Shown here piece after piece: positions 8,291 through 13,801 of a stretch of 13,801 nucleotides of DNA. The translations under genes and the position numbers were made by a program. The notes beneath the pieces are model-generated. The model saw only the letters and a list, made by a program, of their open reading frames with translations. It was not told the DNA's origin and did no database searches. Origin of the DNA: Candolleomyces eurysporus (taxonomy: Eukaryota; Basidiomycota; Agaricomycetes; Agaricales; Psathyrellaceae); NCBI GenBank assembly GCA_027579435.1, contig JANBPK010000266.1, positions 1 through 13,801 on the forward strand, given 5' to 3'. Each line of letters begins with the position of its first letter. Position 1 is the first letter of the stretch.

Positions 8291-9685
8291 CTACTGCACT
8301 GGGACACGGAAAACAACCTTGGCTTTAGATTGTTTCATGAGATTGGGCATGTACGAATACAGAGTATTCTTCAATTGGTCCAATTCCTCGGCGGATTGAG
8401 TGAACGTGCACCGTCTATTGAGCCCCATATGCACACCCACAGTGGTCAATTGCGAAAATACCTGCCGATTACTCAGAATCTCGTCCAGGCGTCCCCAGAT
8501 TTCTTGACACTTCGACAGATCAGTAAGAGTCTGAGTAACGTCCTCAAGTTCGGAGTTGACATCAAGGCTCTCAAAGTCTATTCCAATATCAAGGATTTTG
8601 AGCGGGACTGGTTTGCGCGAGGAAGAAAGGGCCCGGAGTGCTTCCAAAAGGTAAGGGATAAGGCTGAGTCGGGGTATTCGCAGGTAGTACTGCGGAACTT
8701 CGACATGAAGGCGTTTTAAACTTGGCAGCTGACCGAAGGAAAAGATCGACGGATTAAAAGCCGGTGTCCCATCTGGAATGTCTTCGGGTTGTGGCCGCGC
8801 TGGACCGAGCGCGACGGTGTAATGGCTCACATTCTGGCAGAACGTTTGGAGAAAATACGGCCAAAGCTGGGTCATAGTGTTGCCAAAGCCCATTGTACCA
8901 ACCCTGAGCTTCTTGATTTGGGTAAAGTCGAGAGTTGCTTGAGGGTTTTGGGACGCGGCGACCAGAAGAAAGAGAGCGTATCCTGCCCCAGAGACATCGA
9001 GCGTTCGCAGAAATCTCCTTGATGGTGCACTATCCCCGCAACTGGAGAGCGATGTGGCTTTGGCCGTCGGCCGTCGCTTTCTGGCAACATTCAATGGAAA
9101 GAAGGCTCCTAGTTCGGCTCGCGGTGGGCGGGAGAAGGCCAGGAACAGCCTCCGCATGGAACGGTGCTGAACCAAAGGTGTCATCTCGATGCAATCAACT
9201 CCGAGAAGGGTCAATTCAATAACGTTGCGTCGAGATATGAAGGAGTGCAATGCAGCCCTCAGAGACGAAGGCAGATGAGAAAAGTTCATTCCCATCTCTC
9301 CTTGCCGGAGACCGACCACACTAACATTCTGAAGAATCCTTAGAATCTTGATAACGTCGTCAGAGCAGACCTGAAGCCAGCCACGATCCTTCTCTTCGTC
9401 GTCATAGGTAGAGCTTTGAATTAACAGAGCTCGAGGAAGCTTGCAGAGATCGCCTTTCGCCTCTAACAGCTCGAGGAGCCGCGTACAGCGAGTGGTTGGA
9501 TCCAGAGGATGGACCAGCTTCTCGCTAAGCTTGATATCCTCGAATAGGAGCTCCCGAGTGCGGGGGCACCACTGCTTGCTAACCAACCCGAGTGTCTTCA
9601 GGCTCTGAAAGTCCGCCTCGTCTACGATTTGGTCGATAAGCTCTTGTGGCAGAACAAACTTGAAGGGATGTGAAGGGGTTGGCAT
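8291..9685 (-). CDS. F-box protein, paralogue 1
   Basis: A single-exon gene of 464 aa. Residues 10-57 match the F-box pattern: VLPQELIDQIVDEAD, then LKTLGLVSKQW, then RELLFEDIKL. F-box proteins bind Skp1 through this part and choose substrates for SCF ubiquitin ligases (established). The rest has leucine-rich, loosely repeated segments (LKRLHVEVPQYYLRIPRLSL, about 340-360), as in substrate-binding parts of fungal F-box proteins, but no clear named repeat. The start at 9685 (MPTPSHP) is chosen because the paralogue starts at the equivalent codon. An ATG nine codons upstream (9712) is absent in the paralogue, where the codon reads ATC. An AT-rich box (TATTAAAT, minus strand) near 9784-9791 could be the TATA element. 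The target is unknown. Confidence 0.85.
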   Translation of the reverse strand: MPTPSHPFKFVLPQELIDQIVDEADFQSLKTLGLVSKQWCPRTRELLFEDIKLSEKLVHPLDPTTRCTRLLELLEAKGDLCKLPRALLIQSSTYDDEEKDRGWLQVCSDDVIKILRILQNVSVVGLRQGEMGMNFSHLPSSLRAALHSFISRRNVIELTLLGVDCIEMTPLVQHRSMRRLFLAFSRPPRAELGAFFPLNVARKRRPTAKATSLSSCGDSAPSRRFLRTLDVSGAGYALFLLVAASQNPQATLDFTQIKKLRVGTMGFGNTMTQLWPYFLQTFCQNVSHYTVALGPARPQPEDIPDGTPAFNPSIFSFGQLPSLKRLHVEVPQYYLRIPRLSLIPYLLEALRALSSSRKPVPLKILDIGIDFESLDVNSELEDVTQTLTDLSKCQEIWGRLDEILSNRQVFSQLTTVGVHMGLNRRCTFTQSAEELDQLKNTLYSYMPNLMKQSKAKVVFRVPVQ

Positions 9686-9712
9686 TTCTAGCGATTGCAC
9701 CGCACAGGACAT

Positions 9713-10598
9713 GGGCTGCAGCTAGACGGATGGATGTGTGAAGGAGAGAAAGATGTGTCGATGAGGAGGTGGATTGAGCTACATTTAATAGGCAGGACGA
9801 GTAGCCACTGACCGGTGTGTCGCTTAGACCTTCCATTGTCGGCACGACGCAACCATTGTTTCAATGTTTGGCAGTTGCCAGGTCACGATACCGTCCACGA
9901 CACGGCCGGTCATTGTGGTCTGCGAGAACCAGGTCGCACAACTCCGGCTTGGAATGGTCACAGCCAGGAGAAGAATTGGACTGGATTGTCCTTTATTGAG
10001 GACCTCTTTTTTCCCTGTACCTGCCTTCACTAACAAGACACTGGCTGTGGACCGTTTGGGGATCGACTCCGAGTCGAGCATGCTGTGCACCAGTGAGATT
10101 TTCGAGGTGCGGCACATGCCTGCGATTCAGTAAGTCAGACCGGGATAAGAGGTTGTGGAGATGCGAGGTCGAGGAAGTTCGCGCCTTCAGTGACGCGTAC
10201 GGTCCGTGAGCGGTCGATAGCTGTCTAAGATAACTCGCTCGACTGCTGTCCTAGCATGCCTGCGGATTGACTCGTGCTCGTCTCGGGACGTCCTCGGCTC
10301 TTCCTTTTAATCAGAGAGCAGTCAGTGGCATCATGTTGACAGTCCTAGTTGGTACAATGAGGACGATAGCTGCCAAGCGAGCAGCTGGGGCAGGCGCTGG
10401 GGCAGTTAACCATGCGTTAAACAGTTGGAGCGACCAGGCCGCGTGTGTGCTCCATCTTTGTTAGGTTCTTGTCTGCATGTAAATTAAGGTTCACCTCTGT
10501 CCATCGGAACGCAGAGGCAAGTGACCGTCGATCTGGAACGTGCGGCGGCATAGGATGTTCCGGGACATGTTCACCAAATAAGAACTGTTTGAGAAGCA
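9713..10598. other. Non-coding upstream region of F-box paralogue 1
   Basis: About 890 bp upstream of the F-box gene, up to the orphan MFS promoter of the next unit. It is repeated in unit B (12,415-13,338) with many small insertions and deletions. These do not keep any reading frame, and stops fall at different places in the two copies. Blocks that are well kept include GTGCACCAGTGAGATTTTCG (10,085 region and 12,825 region) and a GAGCGGTCGATAG stretch. I see no RNA gene, transposase or terminal repeat. Confidence 0.5.
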
Positions 10599-10630
10599 TT
10601 TGTTGCCGTTGCTAGGTTCGACGACGACAT
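10571..10630 (-). pseudogene. Orphan 5' end of the MFS gene with a 19-codon open frame (unit B)
   Basis: On the minus strand the ATG at 10630 is followed by codons matching the start of the MFS gene: MSSSNLATAT here against MSFSNPATAA there. Homology ends after about ten codons, at the repeat junction, and the frame runs on through foreign sequence to a TGA at 10573-10571. The promoter is retained: TATATA at 10684-10689 has the same spacing to the ATG. The remainder of the transporter is absent, so this is a broken fragment created by the tandem duplication. Any transcript from it would run toward F-box paralogue 1. Confidence 0.75.
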
Positions 10631-11016
10631 GAGGGTGAGAGGATGAGAAGAAAGATGGGTTCATTCCATCACTGGTAGTGGTGTATATACATCTTTGTTG
10701 TACTGGCTGTCCAAATGTGCACGAGTTGGATGTATGACGTTGGGAACTCTGCTTGCCGGCCACCAATTGGTGGGGCGGCATGATGCTACGGCTTGTGATC
10801 GCCTGACATATCCAGTCGTCTCTTTCAAAGAAAAGCGAGTCAAGTTGGGTAACAAGTTTAAACCGAAGAATATTTTCGTTTCCATTATCATTTACATAAA
10901 ACAAGCCGACATCAGAGTACATATAGCTCAACTAAGGGTGTATGTAGCATTGCAGAGGCTTGACAGGACTTCAAGCTTCAAGCTCCGAGTCGCCGACGCC
11001 GCTGGAAGTGCCGACA
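10631..11016 (-). promoter_or_regulatory. Duplicated MFS promoter / 3' region of F-box paralogue 2
   Basis: A copy of the region at 7850-8290. It keeps the TATA box (10684-10689) and the TGACGT core (10735-10740). No transporter follows it, so the promoter, if active, is uncoupled from its gene. Confidence 0.55.
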
Positions 11017-12414
11017 CTACTGTACTGGAACACGGAAAACAACCTTGACTTTAGATTGCTCCACCAGATTGGGCATGTAAGAATGCATAGCATTCTTCAA
11101 TTCGTCCAATTCCTCAGCGGATTGGGTGAATGTGCACCGCCTATTGAGCCCCATACGAACAACCATAGTTAGGAATTGCGAAAATACCTGCCGATTACTC
11201 AGAATCTCGTCCAGGCGTCCCCAGATTTGTTGCCACTTCGAGAAATCAGTAAGAGTCTGGGTAACGTCCTCGGGTTTGGATTCGGCATCAAAGCTATCAA
11301 AATTTAGTACAATTTCGAGGACTCTGAGCGGGACTGGTTCGCGCGAGGAAGAGAGGGCCACGAGTGCTTCCATAAGGTAAGGGATAAGGCTGAGTCCGGG
11401 TACGCGCAGGAAGTATTGCGGAACTTCGACATGAAGGCGTTTTAAATTTGGCAGCTGAGCGAGGGAAAAGATCGACGGGTCAACAGATAGTACCCCATGT
11501 TGAAGCTCTTCGATTTCTGGCCGCGCTGGACCGATCGTGACGCTGTACTGGCTCACATTCTGGCAGAAGGTCCGGAGAAAATACGGCCAAACCTGACTCA
11601 TAGTGCTGCCAAAGTTCATTGTACCGACACTGAGCTTCTTGATTTGGGTCAAGTCAAGAGTTGCTTGGGGGTCCTGGGACGCGGCGACAAGAAGAAGGAG
11701 AGCATGTCCTGCCCCAGAGATATCGAGCTGTCGCAGGAAGTTCTTTTGCAATGGGGCACTATTCTCGCTACTGGAGAGCGACGCGGCTTTGGTAGTCGGC
11801 CGTCGCTTTCTGGCAACATTCAATGGAAAGCAGGCTCCGAGTTCGGTTCGCGGTGGGCGGGAGAAGGCCACGGACAATCTCCGCAGAGAACGGTGCTGAA
11901 CCAGAGGTGTCATCTCGATGCAATCAACTGTGAAAAGCGACAATTCGATAACGTTGCGGCGAGATATGAAGGAGTGCAGTGCGGCCCTCAGAGGCAAAGG
12001 TAGATGAGAAAAGCTCAATTCCATCTCTCCTCCCCGGAGAACGACCACACTGACATTCTGAAGCATTTCTAGAATCTTGATAACATCGTCAGAGCAGACC
12101 TGAAGCCAGCCAAGGTCCTCCTCTTCGTCGTCATAGGTAGAGCTTCGGATGAACAGAGTTCGAGGAAGCTTGCAAACTTCGCTTTTCGCCTCTAACAGTT
12201 CGAGCAGCCCCTTGCAGCGAGTGACTGGATCCATAGGATGGTCCAGCGTCTCGCTGAGCTTGATAGCCTTGAATAGGAGCTTCCGAGTGCGGGGCCACCA
12301 CTGCTTGCTAACCAACCCGAGTGTCTTCAGGCTCTGAAAGTCCGCTTCATCTATGACTTTGTCGATAAGCTCTTGTGGCAGAACAAACTCAGGGGAATGT
12401 GAAGAAGTTGACAT
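11017..12414 (-). CDS. F-box protein, paralogue 2
   Basis: A single-exon gene of 465 aa, very like paralogue 1 along its whole length; by eye roughly four of five residues agree. F-box at about residues 10-57: VLPQELIDKVIDEADFQSLK, then LVSKQWWPRTRKLLF. The C-terminus RVPVQ and stop are shared with paralogue 1. Differences are mostly substitutions plus one-residue indels (for example near SSSENSAPLQKN), so both copies have kept an open frame, which suggests selection for function. The start is set at 12414 (MSTSSHS) because it matches the paralogue. The frame is open further up to an ATG at 12633, but that extension is not shared. A GATAAAA box (minus strand, about 12525-12531) may be the TATA element. 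It would act as a substrate receptor of an SCF ubiquitin ligase; the target is unknown. Confidence 0.85.
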   Translation of the reverse strand: MSTSSHSPEFVLPQELIDKVIDEADFQSLKTLGLVSKQWWPRTRKLLFKAIKLSETLDHPMDPVTRCKGLLELLEAKSEVCKLPRTLFIRSSTYDDEEEDLGWLQVCSDDVIKILEMLQNVSVVVLRGGEMELSFSHLPLPLRAALHSFISRRNVIELSLFTVDCIEMTPLVQHRSLRRLSVAFSRPPRTELGACFPLNVARKRRPTTKAASLSSSENSAPLQKNFLRQLDISGAGHALLLLVAASQDPQATLDLTQIKKLSVGTMNFGSTMSQVWPYFLRTFCQNVSQYSVTIGPARPEIEELQHGVLSVDPSIFSLAQLPNLKRLHVEVPQYFLRVPGLSLIPYLMEALVALSSSREPVPLRVLEIVLNFDSFDAESKPEDVTQTLTDFSKWQQIWGRLDEILSNRQVFSQFLTMVVRMGLNRRCTFTQSAEELDELKNAMHSYMPNLVEQSKVKVVFRVPVQ

Positions 12415-13338
12415 CTCTAGCGATTGCGAGGCACCACGCAGGATACGGGCTGCAGGTAGATGGATAAATGTGTCGAGGGGAATATGTGTCGACAAGGGTG
12501 TGAGCTCCAAGTGTGAGCTCCATTTTATCGGCAGAGGGGCAGCCACCGACGGCTGTGTCGCTTGGACCATCCTTTGTTGGCACGACGCTGCGACGCAACC
12601 ATTGTTTGGCGGTCGCCAAGTCACGATAAACACAGCCGCTCATTGTGGTCCGCGACGACTAGGTCGCACAACTCCGGGTTGGAGTGGTCCTAGCTAGAAG
12701 AAGAATTGGCCTGGATTGTCTTTGATCGAAGGCCATTGTTTCGCCCCGTACCTGCTATTGTTAACACATTGATAGAAGCGATAGAGCGGCTGTGGATCGT
12801 TTGGCGATCAACTCGAAGGTGCTGTGCACCAGTGAGATTTTCGAGGTGCGGCTGCATGCCTACGATTCTATAAGTCAGACTGGGATAAGAGGGTGTGGAG
12901 ATGGGAGGCTGGGGAAGCTTGCGCCTGCAGTGACGGTCCGGGAGCGGTCGATAGTCGTCTAAGATATCTCGCTCGACGGCTGTCCTAGTGAGCCTGCTTA
13001 TTGACTCGTGCTCGTGCTCGGGACGTCCTCAGCTCCCCCTATTAATCAGAGAGCCGTCTAGAGCAGTCAGTGACATCGTGTTAACAGCTGTTAACAGTCC
13101 TTTGGTGGTGCAATGAGGGAGATAATTGCAAAACGAACAGCTGGAGCAGGCGCTATGGTAGTTAGCCATGCGTTAAACAGTTGGGGCCACCAGGCCTCGT
13201 GTGTGCTACACCTTTCATGGGCTCTTGTCTACCTATAAATTATGCCTATAAAGTAGTCGGAACGCACAGAGGCAAGTGACCGTCGATCTGGAACGTGCGG
13301 CGGCATAGGTTCACCAAATTAAAACTGTTTGGGAAGCA
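12415..13338. other. Non-coding upstream region of F-box paralogue 2
   Basis: This is the counterpart of 9713-10598. It lacks a convincing gene. It contains the 12-bp direct repeat in the leader (12498-12522) and a perfect 16-bp palindrome GTTAACAGCTGTTAAC at 13080-13095, which unit A does not have (it reads GTTGACAG once there). Confidence 0.5.
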
Positions 13339-13370
13339 TTTGTTGCCGTTGCTGGGTTCAGCGACGACAT
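13311..13370 (-). pseudogene. Orphan 5' end of the MFS gene with a 19-codon open frame (unit C)
   Basis: A second broken copy of the MFS start: MSSLNPATAT, then the same foreign tail as in unit B ending at a TGA (13313-13311). TATATA at 13425-13430 keeps the spacing of the intact promoter. The junction is the same as in unit B, so it formed once and was then amplified with the unit. Confidence 0.75.
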
Positions 13371-13801
13371 GCGGGTGAGAGGATGAGAAAAAAAGGTGAG
13401 TTCAGTCCATCACTGAAAGTAGTGTATATATCTTCGTCGTGCTGGCTGTAGTAAGACCAAATGTCCACGATGTACGGATACCAGTTATGACGTTGGGAAC
13501 ATTCTGCTTGCCGGCCGCCAATTGGCAGGGCGGCACGATGCGGCTTGTGACTCGAAGGAGGTCGCCTGACACCAATATCATCGGCCGACAGTCTCCAGCT
13601 GTCCCTTTCAAAGAAAAGCGTCAAGTTGGGTCACAAGTTTCAACCAAAGGATATTTTTCGTTTCCATTATAATTTACATAAAACAAGCCGACGCCGCGCT
13701 GGAAGTGCCGACTGGAACACGGAAAACAACCTTGACTTTAGATTGTTCCACGAGGTTGGGCATGTACGAATATATATCATCCTTCATTTTCTTCTTTTCC
13801 T
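13339..13801. repeat. Tandem segmental repeat, unit C (cut by the window edge)
   Basis: The start of a third unit, with orphan MFS start, promoter (TATA 13425-13430, TGACGT 13488-13493) and the 3' end of a third F-box gene. Two deletions distinguish it from unit B: 87 bp between direct repeats GCCGAC (10905-10910 and 10992-10997 in unit B), and 10 bp that include the F-box stop codon. Confidence 0.85.
13674..13801 (-). CDS. F-box protein, paralogue 3, C-terminal part only
   Basis: The last 42 codons of a third copy, entering from the right edge. YSYMPNLVEQSKVKVVFRVP matches the end of paralogue 2 (HSYMPNLVEQ...). A 10-bp deletion has removed the shared CAG-TAG end and shifted the frame, so the protein would run on for about nine more residues (GTSSAASACFM replaces Q-stop) to a TAA at 13676-13674. 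Upstream of residue S the match weakens (EKKKMKDDI against ELDELKNAM), so this copy is more diverged or decaying. Whether it is a gene or pseudogene depends on sequence beyond the window. Confidence 0.6.
   Translation of the reverse strand, partial: EKKKMKDDIYSYMPNLVEQSKVKVVFRVPVGTSSAASACFM

Larger units (their letters stand above)
7818..10598. repeat. Tandem segmental repeat, unit A (about 2.78 kb)
   Basis: The unit begins inside codons 8-11 of the MFS gene and includes the MFS promoter, an F-box gene on the minus strand and about 0.8 kb of non-coding DNA. Anchors are the MFS ATG complement (7847-7849, 10628-10630, 13368-13370), giving spacings of 2781 and 2740 bp. To the left, unit A runs into the intact MFS gene; homology with the other copies stops near 7818, at a shared TTTG. 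Confidence 0.9.
10599..13338. repeat. Tandem segmental repeat, unit B (about 2.74 kb)
   Basis: This is the second copy of the unit, beginning in the orphan MFS start (10599-10630) and ending before the next one. Against units A and C it lacks roughly 40 bp (net) near 10795-10810, where both others have sequence including CATCGGCCGACAGTCTCC or a close match. It carries a local 12-bp duplication (GTGTGAGCTCCA at 12498-12509 and 12511-12522) in the F-box leader. Confidence 0.9.

Noticed and set aside
7919..8719. Plus-strand open frame of 266 codons
   Set aside because: Most of it lies antisense to the 3' part of F-box paralogue 1 and the rest in the repeated promoter. It has no recognisable protein features.
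9815..10133. Plus-strand open frames of 60-90 codons upstream of F-box paralogue 1
   Set aside because: The matching stretch of unit B has indels and stops that break them, so there is no sign of coding constraint.
11497..12003. Plus-strand open frame of 168 codons
   Set aside because: It is antisense to F-box paralogue 2, whose own frame is conserved with paralogue 1; the antisense frame is interrupted in the corresponding part of paralogue 1.
12415..12633. N-terminal extension of F-box paralogue 2 to the ATG at 12633
   Set aside because: The extra 73 residues are not shared with paralogue 1 and cover the leader with its putative TATA-like box; the conserved start is at 12414.
7818..13801. 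Transposon or LTR element as the cause of the repeated units
   Set aside because: No transposase, reverse transcriptase or terminal repeats are visible, and the units meet directly end to end as in a plain tandem duplication.

Overview
The window looks like nuclear DNA of a filamentous fungus, most likely a mushroom-type basidiomycete (inference). Reasons: genes are dense, most introns are about 45-75 bp with GT...AG ends, the MFS gene is cut into 13 exons including a 14-nt one, CT-rich leaders and short TATA-to-ATG spacings occur, and F-box genes are tandemly expanded. Three ambiguous bases (1426, 3843, 3844) point to a draft assembly.

Layout. (1) 1-674, minus strand: 5' part of an unidentified protein that runs off the left edge. 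(2) 848-3487, minus: a nine-exon gene for a CtIP/Sae2/Ctp1-type DNA-end-resection factor of about 752 aa. It has an N-terminal coiled coil and a full C-terminal SAE2/CtIP domain (CxxC, RHR, TP and STQ sites). Its middle is built from tandemly duplicated phase-1 exons, which together carry six copies of an acidic S-[ED]-T-E motif. (3) 3860-4853, plus, divergent from Ctp1: a two-exon atypical short-chain dehydrogenase. (4) 5399-7849, minus, convergent with the dehydrogenase: a 13-exon DHA1-type MFS transporter whose first exon holds a G8 run that breaks the longest frame. (5) 7818 to the right edge: a tandem array of a unit of about 2.75 kb. Each unit begins inside the first codons of the MFS gene, includes the MFS promoter, and then holds a single-exon F-box gene (minus) and about 0.8 kb of non-coding DNA. 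Two units are complete and a third is cut by the edge.

Working together. The DNA-repair gene is independent of its neighbours. The F-box proteins would act as substrate receptors of SCF ubiquitin ligases. Because the duplication broke inside the MFS gene, each extra unit carries an orphan MFS promoter plus about ten MFS codons, pointing at the upstream region of the next F-box gene. The two most interesting items are the exon-built array of putative Nbs1-docking motifs in the Ctp1-like protein and the promoter-carrying F-box array. All gene models come from reading splice signals and protein conservation by eye; no alignment or expression data were available.
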